Below, one piece after another: positions 22,443 to 31,347 of a stretch of DNA of 64,000 bases. The stretch's first letter is position 1. Every line of letters starts with the position of its first letter. The translations under genes were made by a program, and so were the position numbers. Source of the stretch: Ramlibacter pinisoli (GTDB taxonomy: Bacteria; Pseudomonadota; Gammaproteobacteria; Burkholderiales; Burkholderiaceae_C). The notes beneath the pieces are model-generated. The model was not told the origin of the DNA and ran no database searches. It worked only from the letters and a program-made list of their open reading frames with translations. The DNA lies in assembly GCF_009758015.1 (NCBI RefSeq), contig NZ_WSEL01000011.1, positions 1 to 64,000 on the forward strand, given 5' to 3'.

Positions 22443-22561
22443 CGTCATGCCGGGCTCGACCCGGCATCCATCTCCGGGGCGTGCCGAGAACCAGGGCCTG
22501 CAACGCGCACCGGGTGGCGCGGGCAACCGGGGATGGATTGCGGGTCGAGCCCGCAATGACG
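22443..22561. repeat. REP/BIME-like palindromic element, copy B
   Basis: CGTCATGCCGGG-CTCGA-CCCGGCATCCATC at the left and GATGGATTGCGGGTCGAGCCCGCAATGACG at the right, the same design as copy A with a longer centre (119 bp in all). The two copies bracket dnaN. Confidence 0.8.
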
Positions 22562-22640
22562 TGGAGGGAGGCCGTGCCCGGCCGGCGGCCGACGGGGGTG
22601 CTGGCGGGCGCTGCGACGGGGCGACGGCAGGCCATCGCGG

Positions 22641-24053
22641 TCAGCCCTTGAGCGTCTGTTCCAGCACGTGCAATTGCTGGTTCAACTCGGTGACGGTCTG
22701 GCGCTCGGCGGCGATCTTGCGCACCGCGTGCAGCACGGTGGTGTGGTCGCGGCCGCCAAAGAGTTCGCCGATCTCGGGCAGGCTCTTTTGCGTCAGCTCC
22801 TTGGCCAGGTACATGGCGATCTGGCGCGGGCGGGCGATGGAGGCCGGCCGCTTCTTGCTGTACATGTCGGCGACCTTGATCTTGTAGTAGTCGGCCACCG
22901 TCTTCTGGATGTTCTCGACGCTGATCTGCCGGTTCTGGATCGACAGCAGGTCGCGCAGCGCCTCGCGGGCCAGCTGGATGGAGATGTCCTTCTGGTTGAA
23001 GCGGCTGTAGGCCAGGATCTTGCGCAGGGCGCCTTCGAGCTCGCGCACGTTGGAGCGCACGTTCTTGGCCACGAAGAAGGCCACTTCCTCGGGCATCTCG
23101 GCGCTCTCGGCGCGGGCCTTGTTGATCAGGATGGCCACGCGCATCTCGAGCTCGGGCGGCTCGATGGCCACGGTCAGGCCCGAGTCGAAACGCGAGACCA
23201 GCCGTTCGTGGATGTCGGCCAGGCCCTTGGGATAGGTGTCCGACGTCATCACGATGTGGCTCTTCTTGGCCAGCAGGGCCTCGAAGGCGTTGAAGAACTC
23301 CTCCTGGGTGCGGTCCTTGTTGGCGAAGAACTGGACGTCGTCGATGAGCAGGAGGTCGAGCGAGTGGTACTTGTCCTTGAACTCGTCGAAGGTCTTGCGC
23401 TGGTAGGCCTTGACCACATCCGAGACGAACTGCTCGGCATGGATGTAGAGAACTTTGGAGCCCGGGCGGTCGGCCAGCAGCTTGTTACCCACAGCATGGA
23501 CGAGGTGGGTCTTGCCCAGGCCGACGCCGCCGTAGATGAACAACGGGTTGTAGAGCTGGCCCGGCATGCCGGCCACGTGCATGGCCGCGGCGCGCGCCAT
23601 GCGGTTGGCCGTGCCCTCCACCAGGGTGTCGAAGGTGAGCGCCGTGTTGAGCCGGTTCTTGAACTGGCCGGACTGGTTGTCGTCGGCGATGTCGGCCGGT
23701 TCGGCAGCCGGCATCAGCTCTGCCTGGGTGGGCGCGGCGTAAGTCTTGGCGGGGCTTTCGCGCTGAGCGAGCGCTAACTCAAGCTGCACCGGCTGGCCGT
23801 AGATCTTCTCCAGCGTGGCAGCGATGCGGCCGGCGTACTGGGCCCGCACCCAATCGAGCTTGAAGCGGTTGGCGACGAACAGCGTGACCTTGCTGAAGTC
23901 GTCGGAGACCTTGGCGGCGAGGGGCTTGATCCAGGTGTTGAACTGCTGTTCGGGCAACTCCTGGGCCAGCTGGTCCATGCAGGCCTGCCACAGGCTACCG
24001 CCCGCGTTCAGGGCGCCGCCGGCGGCCAGGCTGTCGCTGAACCCCTCACTCAT
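22641..24053 (-). CDS. dnaA: chromosomal replication initiator DnaA
   Basis: 470 residues. Domain I ([24 protein letters not shown]) for DnaB/self contacts; AAA+ domain III with Walker [10 protein letters not shown] (about 173) and Walker [11 protein letters not shown]; domain IV helix-turn-helix ending in the DnaA-box signature [11 protein letters not shown]. The start at 24053 has GGAGGGGT upstream. It reads away from a spacer holding DnaA boxes, so it is probably autoregulated from there. Confidence 0.98.
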   Translation of the reverse strand: MSEGFSDSLAAGGALNAGGSLWQACMDQLAQELPEQQFNTWIKPLAAKVSDDFSKVTLFVANRFKLDWVRAQYAGRIAATLEKIYGQPVQLELALAQRESPAKTYAAPTQAELMPAAEPADIADDNQSGQFKNRLNTALTFDTLVEGTANRMARAAAMHVAGMPGQLYNPLFIYGGVGLGKTHLVHAVGNKLLADRPGSKVLYIHAEQFVSDVVKAYQRKTFDEFKDKYHSLDLLLIDDVQFFANKDRTQEEFFNAFEALLAKKSHIVMTSDTYPKGLADIHERLVSRFDSGLTVAIEPPELEMRVAILINKARAESAEMPEEVAFFVAKNVRSNVRELEGALRKILAYSRFNQKDISIQLAREALRDLLSIQNRQISVENIQKTVADYYKIKVADMYSKKRPASIARPRQIAMYLAKELTQKSLPEIGELFGGRDHTTVLHAVRKIAAERQTVTELNQQLHVLEQTLKG

Positions 24054-24236
24054 ACCCCTCCGTCACCTTGTGGATAGTTTTCATGCGCGCAAACGCTGCA
24101 TTGTAAGTTCTCAAGGCGTTATCCACACCGGGTTTTTGCGGGGCGCGGGGGCCTCGCAACGTCTTGACACGCACCCCGTTCCTTGCTGGGGTGGCGCAAA
24201 TCAGCGATAATCGTGGGTTCCTCGGAAAGCACCAAC
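24054..24236. other. putative chromosomal origin region (oriC), dnaA-rpmH spacer
   Basis: Contains a perfect DnaA box TTATCCACA (24119-24127, plus) and a one-mismatch box CTATCCACA on the minus strand (24069-24077), 50 bp apart centre to centre. Gene directions switch here from leftward dnaA/dnaN/gyrB to rightward rpmH/rnpA. Only two boxes in 183 bp is few for an oriC, so further sites may lie in flanking genes. Confidence 0.65.
24183..24211 (+). promoter_or_regulatory. possible rpmH promoter
   Basis: GATAAT (24206-24211, 5/6 to -10) with TTGCTG 17 bp upstream. A better -35 match, TTGACA at 24164-24169, is too far from this -10 (36 bp) and may serve another start. Confidence 0.45.
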
Positions 24237-24371
24237 ATGAAACGCACCTACCAACCCTCGAAAGTGCGCCGCGCTCGCACCCACGGCTTCCTGGTCCGCA
24301 TGAAGACCCGCGGCGGCCGTGCCGTGATCAACGCCCGCCGCGCCAAGGGCCGCAAGCGCCTGGCCGTCTGA
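24237..24371 (+). CDS. rpmH: 50S ribosomal protein L34
   Basis: 44 residues, full length ([19 protein letters not shown] to ..AKGRKRLAV). Basic, binds 23S rRNA. Conserved first gene of the rpmH-rnpA-yidD-yidC-mnmE order next to the origin; rnpA starts 34 nt later. Confidence 0.98.
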   Translation: MKRTYQPSKVRRARTHGFLVRMKTRGGRAVINARRAKGRKRLAV

Positions 24372-24405
24372 GTCGCCTGCGGGCGGCTAGCGGCAGGCAC
24401 TGCCC

Positions 24406-24930
24406 GTGCAGCGGCTGAAGACCCGGGCGCAGTTCGAGGCCGTCATGGCCGCGGGCCGCACCGTCAGCCGCACAGAGCACTTTGCGCTGCACGCGGCTTC
24501 ACTGGACATCGTCAGGCGTCCGGTTGATTCGTCAGAGCCTTCGCCGGAGCAGCCCGCGACCCAAGGTCGCTCGTCAGTGCAGCCCCCAGGGCCGCGGTCC
24601 GAAGCGGCTGCGACCGAAGGTCGCCTTGATGGACTGCCCGCAGGGCCGCGAACCAAAGGTTCGACGGCCCTGTTTGCTGTGCGCACGGAACCTTGGCTGG
24701 GCGTGATCGTTCCAAAGCGCTGGGCCCGCCGCGCCGTCACCCGCAACGCCATCAAACGCCAGATCTACACCGTGAGCCAGGACGTCGAAGCCGAGCTGCC
24801 CGTTGCCGCGCATGTGGTGCGGCTGCGCGCCGGCTTCGACCGCACGCTGTTCCGCAGCGCCACCTCGCCCGAACTGAAGAAGGCCGTGCGGCTCGAGCTG
24901 CAGCGGCTGTTCGCCGGGGTCCGGCGGTGA
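24406..24930 (+). CDS. rnpA: ribonuclease P protein component with internal insertion
   Basis: 174 residues, against about 120-150 usual. Assists the RNA subunit in 5' maturation of tRNA. The conserved core is split: RLKTRAQFEAVMAAGRTVSRTEHFALHA, then about 45 extra residues (roughly 39-88) rich in Pro, Ser, Gly and Arg, then FAVRTEPWLGVIVPKRWARRAV, with the RNR-type motif (VTRNAIKRQIY) intact. The insertion is built from short palindromic repeats at the DNA level. It falls in a loop before the VPKR strand, so activity may survive. The start is GTG 24406; the stop overlaps the yidD start. Confidence 0.93.
   Translation: MQRLKTRAQFEAVMAAGRTVSRTEHFALHAASLDIVRRPVDSSEPSPEQPATQGRSSVQPPGPRSEAAATEGRLDGLPAGPRTKGSTALFAVRTEPWLGVIVPKRWARRAVTRNAIKRQIYTVSQDVEAELPVAAHVVRLRAGFDRTLFRSATSPELKKAVRLELQRLFAGVRR
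24556..24663. repeat. palindromic repeat insertion inside rnpA
   Basis: Three small hairpins, GCGACC-CAA-GGTCGC (24556-24570), GCGACC-GAA-GGTCGC (24610-24624) and CGAACC-AAA-GGTTCG (24649-24663). GCCC(C/G)CAGGGCCGCG occurs at 24582-24596 and 24636-24650. The first two hairpins and the two GC-rich blocks are both spaced by exactly 54 bp, so it is an imperfect tandem array that keeps the reading frame. Confidence 0.8.
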
Positions 24931-25199
24931 TCCGCGCCGCCCTGGTGGGCCTGGTCCGCGGCTACCGGCTGCTGCTGTCGCCCTGGATCGGCTCGGCCTG
25001 CCGCTTCACGCCCACCTGCTCGGCCTACGCACTGCATGCCCTCGAGCGCCACGGCGCCGCGGCCGGCAGCTATCTCACGGTGGCACGCATCGCCCGCTGC
25101 CATCCCTGGTGCGCCGGCGGCGTCGACGAGGTGCCGGCGCAGCCGCCGGCCCTGTTCCGCCGCTTCCTGGCCGCCTCCAACCAAAAGACGTCTTCATGA
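24927..25199 (+). CDS. yidD: membrane protein insertion efficiency factor YidD
   Basis: 90 residues (GTG start inside the rnpA stop, GTGA). GYRLLLSPWIGSACRFTPTCSAYALHALERHG is the family signature, with the conserved Cys pair and a later Cys (HPWCAGGVDEVP). Small amphipathic inner-membrane-associated protein that aids YidC-dependent insertion. Its stop overlaps the yidC start (ATGA). Confidence 0.95.
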   Translation: MIRAALVGLVRGYRLLLSPWIGSACRFTPTCSAYALHALERHGAAAGSYLTVARIARCHPWCAGGVDEVPAQPPALFRRFLAASNQKTSS

Positions 25200-26917
25200 A
25201 CGACATTCGCCGCACCGTCCTGTGGGTGATCTTCGGCTTCTCCATGGTGCTGCTGTGGGACCAATGGCAGGTGCACAACGGCAAGCCGGCCACCTTCTTC
25301 CCGCAGTCGAACAAGGCCGTGGCCACGGCGCCGGCCGGCAAGGCCTCGGCGCCCGTCGTGCCGTCGGGCGCCGCACCGGTGCCCAGCGCCGTGCCCGCCG
25401 CCACCGCCCCGGCGGTGCCGCCCACCGGCGGCCCGGCAGCGGCCGCGCCGGCCGCCACCCCGCGCGAGCGGTTCGCGGTCACCACCGACCTGCTGCGTCT
25501 GACCTTCGACACCGAGGGCGGCTCCCTGGTCGGCACCGAGCTGCTGAAGGTCGCGGCCGATTCCTCGGCCGACAAGGTCACCAGCACCTACGTGCTGCTG
25601 GACGACAGCGCCAACCGCGTCTATGTCGCCCAGACCGGCCTGATCGGCGGTGACTTCCCCAACCACAAGACGGTGATGACGGCCAGCGGCGAGCGCCAGC
25701 TCAAGGACGGTGCGCGCGAGCTGTCGGTGCGCTTCGAGTCGCCCGAGAAGAACGGCGTCAAGCTGGTGAAGACCTACACGGTCAAGCGCGGCGCCTACGA
25801 CGTGGCGGTCAAGCACGAGGTGGTGAACACCGGCACGGCGGCCGTGTCGCCGCAGCTGTACCTGCAGATCGTGCGCGACGGCAACAAGCTGCCCGGCGAG
25901 TCGTCGTTCTATTCCACCTTCACCGGCCCGGCGGTCTACACCGAAGAGAAGAAGTACCAGAAGATCGACTTCGGCGACATCGAGAAGAACAAGGCCGACT
26001 TCGTCAAGGAGTCGAGCAGCGGCTACGTGGCCATGGTGCAGCACTACTTCGCCAGCGCCTGGATCCTGCCCGACGGTGTGAAGCGCCAGCTGTTCGCCCG
26101 CAAGGTCGACAACAACCTGTACGCGGTCGGCATGATCACCGGCGTGGACGCCCTGGCGCCCGGCGCCAGCAAGGCCGTCGAGACCCGGTTCTTCGCCGGC
26201 CCGCAGGAAGAGAAGATGCTCGAGCACGTGGCGCCCGGCCTCGACCTGGTCAAGGACTACGGCTGGCTCACCATCCTGGCCAAGCCGCTGTACTGGCTGC
26301 TCGACAAGATCCACTCCTTCATCGGCAACTGGGGCTGGTCGATCATGGCCCTGGTGCTGCTGATCAAGATCTCGTTCTACTGGCTGCAGGCCAAGGGCTA
26401 CCAGAGCATGGCCAAGATGAAGGCCATCAACCCGCGCGTGATGGCCATGCGCGAGCGCTACAAGGACAACCCGCAGCAGATGCAGCAGGAGATGATGAAG
26501 ATCTACCGGGAGGAGAAGGTCAACCCGCTGGGCGGCTGCTTCCCGATCATGGTCCAGATCCCGGTGTTCATCGCGCTGTACTGGGTGCTGCTGTCCACGG
26601 TGGAGATGCGCAACGCGCCCTGGATCGGCTGGATCCGCGACCTGGCCGCGCCCGATCCTTACTTCATCCTGCCGGTGGTGATGACGCTCACCACCATGCT
26701 GCAGACGGCGCTCAACCCCGCGCCGCCCGACCCGATGCAGGCCAAGATGATGTGGATCATGCCGCTGGCGTTCTCGGTCATGTTCTTCTTCTTCCCGGCC
26801 GGCCTGGTGCTGTACTGGATCACCAACAACGTGCTGTCGATCGCGCAGCAGTGGTTGATCAACACCCGCATGGGGGTGCCACCCGAGTTCAACCTGCCCA
26901 AGTTCGGCAGGACCTGA
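25196..26917 (+). CDS. yidC: membrane protein insertase YidC
   Basis: 573 residues. N-terminal signal-anchor (RRTVLWVIFGFSMVLLWDQW), a low-complexity Ala/Pro linker (about 45-105), the large periplasmic beta-sandwich domain (about 110-350) and the five-helix Oxa1-like core starting at PLYWLLDKIHSFIGNWGWS. The hydrophilic-groove Arg falls in LLIKISFYWLQAKGY/QSMAKM region as in other YidC proteins. It inserts and folds inner-membrane proteins alone or with Sec. It is followed by a strong terminator. Confidence 0.97.
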   Translation: MNDIRRTVLWVIFGFSMVLLWDQWQVHNGKPATFFPQSNKAVATAPAGKASAPVVPSGAAPVPSAVPAATAPAVPPTGGPAAAAPAATPRERFAVTTDLLRLTFDTEGGSLVGTELLKVAADSSADKVTSTYVLLDDSANRVYVAQTGLIGGDFPNHKTVMTASGERQLKDGARELSVRFESPEKNGVKLVKTYTVKRGAYDVAVKHEVVNTGTAAVSPQLYLQIVRDGNKLPGESSFYSTFTGPAVYTEEKKYQKIDFGDIEKNKADFVKESSSGYVAMVQHYFASAWILPDGVKRQLFARKVDNNLYAVGMITGVDALAPGASKAVETRFFAGPQEEKMLEHVAPGLDLVKDYGWLTILAKPLYWLLDKIHSFIGNWGWSIMALVLLIKISFYWLQAKGYQSMAKMKAINPRVMAMRERYKDNPQQMQQEMMKIYREEKVNPLGGCFPIMVQIPVFIALYWVLLSTVEMRNAPWIGWIRDLAAPDPYFILPVVMTLTTMLQTALNPAPPDPMQAKMMWIMPLAFSVMFFFFPAGLVLYWITNNVLSIAQQWLINTRMGVPPEFNLPKFGRT

Positions 26918-26925
26918 CCCCCGAA

Positions 26926-26950
26926 GGGCCGCGCGATGCGGCCCTTTTTT
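26926..26950 (+). terminator. intrinsic terminator after yidC
   Basis: GGGCCGC-GCGAT-GCGGCCC (26926-26944) followed by six T residues. It ends the rpmH-yidC transcript, so mnmE should have its own promoter. Confidence 0.92.
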
Positions 26951-27000
26951 CTGCGCCGCGTCCGTCCTGGCGCGATCCGGCGCGCGGCTAGCATCGGGGG

Positions 27001-28380
27001 ATGCTGCCGCGCACCGCCGACCCCATCGCCGCCATCGCCACCGCGCCCGGGCGCGGCGCGGTCGGCATCGTGCGGGTGTCGGGGCGCAGCGTGCAGGCGA
27101 TCGTCGATGCGGTGTGCGGCCGCGCGCTCCGGCCGCGCGAGGCGACCTACCTGCCGTTCCGCGCCGCCGACGGCTCGCCGATCGACCAGGGGCTGGCGAT
27201 CCACTTCCCGGCCCCGCACTCGTACACCGGCGAGGACGTGCTGGAGCTGCAGGCGCACGGCGGGCCGGTGGTGCTGCAGCTGCTGCTGGCACGCTGCCTG
27301 GAGGCCGGCACGGCGCTCGGGCTGCGGGTGGCCGAGCCGGGCGAGTTCACCCAGCGCGCCTTCCTGAACGACAAGATCGACCTGGCCCAGGCCGAGGCCA
27401 TCGCCGACCTGATCGACGCCAGCACCGAGGCGGCCGCGCGCAGTGCCGGCCGCTCGCTGGCCGGCGCCTTCTCGCGCGAGATCCACCAGCTGCGCGACGC
27501 GCTGATCCAGCTGCGCATGCTGGTCGAGGCGACGCTGGACTTTCCCGAGGAGGAGATCGACTTCCTGCAGAAGGCCGACGCCCAGGGGCAGCTCGACCGG
27601 CTGCAGGCCACGCTGGCCGGCGTGCTGCAGCGGGCGCGCCAGGGTGCCCTGCTGCGCGAGGGCATCAAGGTGGTGATCGCGGGCCAGCCGAACGCCGGCA
27701 AGAGCTCGCTGCTGAACGCGCTGGCCGGCGCCGAGCTGGCCATCGTGACGCCGATCCCGGGCACCACCCGCGACGTGGTGAGCCAGACCATCCAGGTCGA
27801 GGGCGTGCCGCTGCACGTGATCGACACCGCCGGCCTGCGCGACAGCGACGACCCGGTGGAGAAGATCGGCATCGAGCGCGCCTGGGAGCAGATCCGCGGC
27901 GCCGACGCCGTGCTGTTCCTGCACGACCTCACGCGCAGCGGCGACGCGGCCGACGGCGCCGCCGACGCCCGGCTGCTGGCCACCCTGCGCGAGCACCTGC
28001 CGGCCGCGGTCCCGGTGCTGCAGCTGTGGAACAAGGCCGATGCCGCACCCGCTGCGGCGGTGCCGGCCGAGGGCCTGCGGCTGTCGGCCAAGCTGGGCGA
28101 CGGCCTGCAGGCCTTGCGCCAGCGGCTGCTGGAGGTGGCCGGCTGGCAGGCGGCGCCCGAAGGGGTGTACATCGCCCGCGCGCGCCACCTGCAGGCCCTG
28201 CGGCGGGTCGACGGCCACCTGATGGAAGCCGCCGCCCACCTGGCCGGCGGCGGCCAGGCGCTGGACCTGCTGGCCGAGGAACTGCGCCTCGCGCAGAACG
28301 CGCTGAGCGAGATCACCGGCGAATTCACGGCCGACGACCTGCTCGGGGTGATCTTCTCGAAGTTCTGTATCGGAAAGTGA
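27001..28380 (+). CDS. mnmE: tRNA uridine-5-carboxymethylaminomethyl modification GTPase MnmE
   Basis: 459 residues. N-terminal folate-binding domain ([20 protein letters not shown]), helical domain, inserted G domain with P-loop [12 protein letters not shown] (about 228), switch TTRDVV, DTAGLRD and NKAD, and the obligatory C-terminal FCIGK whose Cys is catalytic in the family. With MnmG it modifies U34 of several tRNAs. The gene is preceded by a GGGGG stretch. Confidence 0.97.
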   Translation: MLPRTADPIAAIATAPGRGAVGIVRVSGRSVQAIVDAVCGRALRPREATYLPFRAADGSPIDQGLAIHFPAPHSYTGEDVLELQAHGGPVVLQLLLARCLEAGTALGLRVAEPGEFTQRAFLNDKIDLAQAEAIADLIDASTEAAARSAGRSLAGAFSREIHQLRDALIQLRMLVEATLDFPEEEIDFLQKADAQGQLDRLQATLAGVLQRARQGALLREGIKVVIAGQPNAGKSSLLNALAGAELAIVTPIPGTTRDVVSQTIQVEGVPLHVIDTAGLRDSDDPVEKIGIERAWEQIRGADAVLFLHDLTRSGDAADGAADARLLATLREHLPAAVPVLQLWNKADAAPAAAVPAEGLRLSAKLGDGLQALRQRLLEVAGWQAAPEGVYIARARHLQALRRVDGHLMEAAAHLAGGGQALDLLAEELRLAQNALSEITGEFTADDLLGVIFSKFCIGK

Positions 28381-28525
28381 CGGGCTGACCGCACGTCGCC
28401 CGCCGCCTGCCGCGCAGCGCCCGGCCCGGCGCCGGCCGCAAACCCGGCCACTACACTGGTCCGCAACCGTGCCCCCGGCCCGCTGTCGCCGGTGTCCCCG
28501 GGCGGCGCGTCGAACGGAAGGTTGC

Positions 28526-29263
28526 ATGTCCCTGCTCAGCTGGTTCTCGCGCCGCCAACCGGCGGACGCCGCTCCGCCCACCTCGGGCCTGTCGCGCACC
28601 GAGGCGACCCGCCCGCTCGGTCGGGCCGAGGTCCAGGCCCTGGGCCTGGCGGCCAACCGCAAGAGCGAGCGGCTGGCGCACCGCGAGCGTCTCTACGCGG
28701 TGGTGCGCGAGTGCATGAACCGGGCCGGCGTGCTGTCTTCCAGCTACAAGTTCAAGGTGCTGTCGCTCGACAAGCGCGGCCGGCTGTTCCTGGTGATGAT
28801 CGACCTGGCCGGCAGCGCCGACACCAGGGCCTCGGCGCTGGCCGAGATCGAGGCCACCATCGCCCAGGCCGCCAAGGCGCGCGACGACATCGTGGTCAAG
28901 GCGGTCTACTGGCGCCAGAACGAGCACGTGGCCGTGGGGCTGCAGGCCAGCCCGGTGCGGCCGCTCGCACCCGACGCCGCTAAGCCAGCCGCGCCGCACG
29001 CGGTGGCAACGCCCGCGGCCAGTGCGCCGGCCAAGCCGGCCAAGCCGGCGGCGCCGGCGCGTTCGCCCTTCGACCCGATCGACGCCGACGAGGTGGCCGC
29101 GTTCCGCCAGGCCCTGGCGGCCGGCCTGCAGCGGCCGGTGCGGCCCGAGCCGGAGGCAACGCAGAACTACGCCCTGCTCACCGGCTACGAGGACACCGAG
29201 CTGCCGCAGGAGCAGCGCCGTCCGCCCTCGCTGAGCAGCTCGCAGTACGGCGACCTGCGCTGA
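28526..29263 (+). CDS. conserved hypothetical protein, proline/alanine-rich C-terminus
   Basis: 245 residues; I do not recognise a named domain. A folded N-terminal part (about 45-145, SERLAHRERLYAVVRECM to VVKAVYWRQNEHVAVGLQ) has alternating helix and strand character; an Ala/Pro/Lys linker (150-185) and an acidic tail follow. No signal peptide or membrane segment. ATG 28526 has GGAAGG upstream. It stands alone between mnmE and the convergent antiporter gene. Confidence 0.7.
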   Translation: MSLLSWFSRRQPADAAPPTSGLSRTEATRPLGRAEVQALGLAANRKSERLAHRERLYAVVRECMNRAGVLSSSYKFKVLSLDKRGRLFLVMIDLAGSADTRASALAEIEATIAQAAKARDDIVVKAVYWRQNEHVAVGLQASPVRPLAPDAAKPAAPHAVATPAASAPAKPAKPAAPARSPFDPIDADEVAAFRQALAAGLQRPVRPEPEATQNYALLTGYEDTELPQEQRRPPSLSSSQYGDLR

Positions 29264-29313
29264 GGCTTCGCCCCGAGACGCCGGCCGGCGGCCGGCACTG
29301 ACGCGCCGCCGGG

Positions 29314-31299
29314 TCAGCCGGCCAGCAGCTTCTCCTCGGCCACGGCCAGCGGTTCCGGCCGGCCCGACAGCACCAGCGTGTCGCCGCCTTCCAGGCGCGG
29401 ATCGGTCTCCAGCGGCGCCGCCTTGCCGTCGGCGCGCCGCAGGCTCATGACCCGCACGCCCATGGCGTGCAGCGCGAACATCCCCAGCGGGGTGCCGATG
29501 GTGCGCGCGCCCAGCGGCAGCGTCACGGTGGCCAGCCGCTCCTGCTGCAGCTCGTCGACGGTGTCGTCGTCGGCGCCGTGGAAGTAGCCGCGCAGCAGGT
29601 TGTAGCGGGCGTCGCGCTGGTCCTGCACGATGCGGATGACGCGCCGCATCGGCACGCCCACCAGCGCCAGCGCGTGGCTGGCCAGCATCAGCGAGCCCTC
29701 CAGCGCCTCCGGCACCACCTCGGTGGCGCCGGCGTCCTGCAGCTTCTCGAGGTCGTGGTCGTCCTGGGTGCGCACGATCACCGGCACCTGCGGCGCGTGT
29801 GCGCGCGTGTGGGCCAGCACCTTGAGGGCGCCGGGCACGTCCAGGTAGGTGACGACCACCGCGCTGGCGCGCGCCAGGCCGGTGGCCATCAGCGCCTGCA
29901 GCCGGGCCGCGTCGCCGAACACCACCGAGTCGCCGGCGGCGGCGGCCTGCCGCACCCGGTCGGGGTCGAGGTCCAGCGCCATGTAGGGGATGCGCTCGCG
30001 CTCCAGCATGCGGGCCAGGTTCTGGCCGCAGCGGCCGTAGCCGCAGATGATCACGTGCTTGTTGGCGTTGATCGAGCGGCGCGCGATGGTGGTCATCTGC
30101 AGCGACTGCTGCAGCCATTCGCCCGCCACCAGCTTCATCACGATGCGGTTGCTGTACAGGATGATGAAGGGCGTGGCCAGCATCGACAGCACCATGCTGG
30201 CCAGGATGGGGTTGAGCAGCTGCGGCGGCACCAGGGCGTTCTGTTGCGCCAGGGTGAGCAGCACGAAGCCGAACTCGCCGGCCTGCGCCAGGTACAGGCC
30301 GGTGCGCAGCGACACGCCGGTGGTGGCCCCGAACTGCCGGGCCAGCCAGGTGACCAGGGCCAGCTTGAACAGCACCGGCGCGGATAGCAGCAGCAGCACC
30401 AGCGCCCAGCGATCGGCCACCAGCCGCCAGTCGAGCATCATCCCGATGCTGATGAAGAACAGGCCCAGCAGCACGTCGTGGAACGGCCGGATGTCGGTCT
30501 CGACCTGGTGCTTGTATTCGGTCTCCGAGATCAGCATGCCGGCGATGAAGGCGCCCAGCGCCAGCGACAGGCCGGCGTGCTCGGTCATCCAGGCCAGGCC
30601 GAGCGTGATCAGCAGCAGGTTCAGGACGAACAGTTCCTCGCTCTTGCGCCGTGCCACGATGGTGAGCCACCAGCGCATCAGCTTCTGGCCGCCGGTCAGC
30701 AGGATGGCCAATAGCGCAACGGCCTTCAGCGCCGCGACGCCCAGCGCCGCCAGCATCGTCTCCGGCTTGCTGCCCAGCGCCGGGATCAGCACCAGCAGCG
30801 GCACCACGGCCAGATCCTGGAACAGCAGCACGCCGATCACCCGCTTGCCGTGCTCCGACTCGAGCTCGAGCCGGTCGGCCACCAGCTTGACCACGATGGC
30901 GGTGCTGCTCATCGCCAGCGCGCCCGACAGGGCCAGTGCGGTGCGCCAGTCCATCTTCCACAGGGTGGGCGCCAGCGCCGCCAGGAACAGGCTGCCGGCA
31001 ATGCCCATCAGCACGGTGAGCACGACCTGGAACAGGCCGAGGCCGAACACGTGGCTGCGCATGGCGCGCAGCTTGGGCAGGTTGAACTCCAGCCCGATGA
31101 CGAACATCAGGAACACCACCCCGAACTCGCCCAGGTAGCGCACGCCCTCGGCGTTCTCGCCCAGCGCCAGTGCGTTCGGGCCGATGACCACGCCGACCAC
31201 CAGGTAGCCGAGCATCGGCGGCAGCTTGAGAGAGCGGCAGGCCACCACGCCCAGCACTGCGGCCAACAGGTAAAGCAGTGTGAGTTCCAGCGTGGACAT
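29314..31299 (-). CDS. CPA2-family K+/H+ antiporter with TrkA domains (KefB/YbaL-like)
   Basis: 661 residues. About 12 membrane segments (1-380), including MLGYLVVGVVIGPNALAL, LSGALAMSSTAIVVKLV and the acidic FQDLAVVPLLVL helix; then a TrkA-N domain with nucleotide-binding HVIICGYGRCGQNLARML (about 408) and a TrkA-C domain at the end. Such proteins exchange K+ for H+ and are gated by ligands of the TrkA domain. No KefF/KefG partner is adjacent. It is divergent from kdsD. ATG 31299 is the start nearest to the first membrane helix; the frame stays open far upstream by GC bias only. Confidence 0.92.
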   Translation of the reverse strand: MSTLELTLLYLLAAVLGVVACRSLKLPPMLGYLVVGVVIGPNALALGENAEGVRYLGEFGVVFLMFVIGLEFNLPKLRAMRSHVFGLGLFQVVLTVLMGIAGSLFLAALAPTLWKMDWRTALALSGALAMSSTAIVVKLVADRLELESEHGKRVIGVLLFQDLAVVPLLVLIPALGSKPETMLAALGVAALKAVALLAILLTGGQKLMRWWLTIVARRKSEELFVLNLLLITLGLAWMTEHAGLSLALGAFIAGMLISETEYKHQVETDIRPFHDVLLGLFFISIGMMLDWRLVADRWALVLLLLSAPVLFKLALVTWLARQFGATTGVSLRTGLYLAQAGEFGFVLLTLAQQNALVPPQLLNPILASMVLSMLATPFIILYSNRIVMKLVAGEWLQQSLQMTTIARRSINANKHVIICGYGRCGQNLARMLERERIPYMALDLDPDRVRQAAAAGDSVVFGDAARLQALMATGLARASAVVVTYLDVPGALKVLAHTRAHAPQVPVIVRTQDDHDLEKLQDAGATEVVPEALEGSLMLASHALALVGVPMRRVIRIVQDQRDARYNLLRGYFHGADDDTVDELQQERLATVTLPLGARTIGTPLGMFALHAMGVRVMSLRRADGKAAPLETDPRLEGGDTLVLSGRPEPLAVAEEKLLAG

Positions 31300-31347
31300 G
31301 GTCCCGATGCTAAGGCAGGGCCACGGGCACCCCCCTAGAATCCGCCC

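Noticed and set aside
24164..24169. TTGACA as -35 of the rpmH promoter
   Set aside because: No -10 at 16-18 bp; the GATAAT box is 36 bp away.
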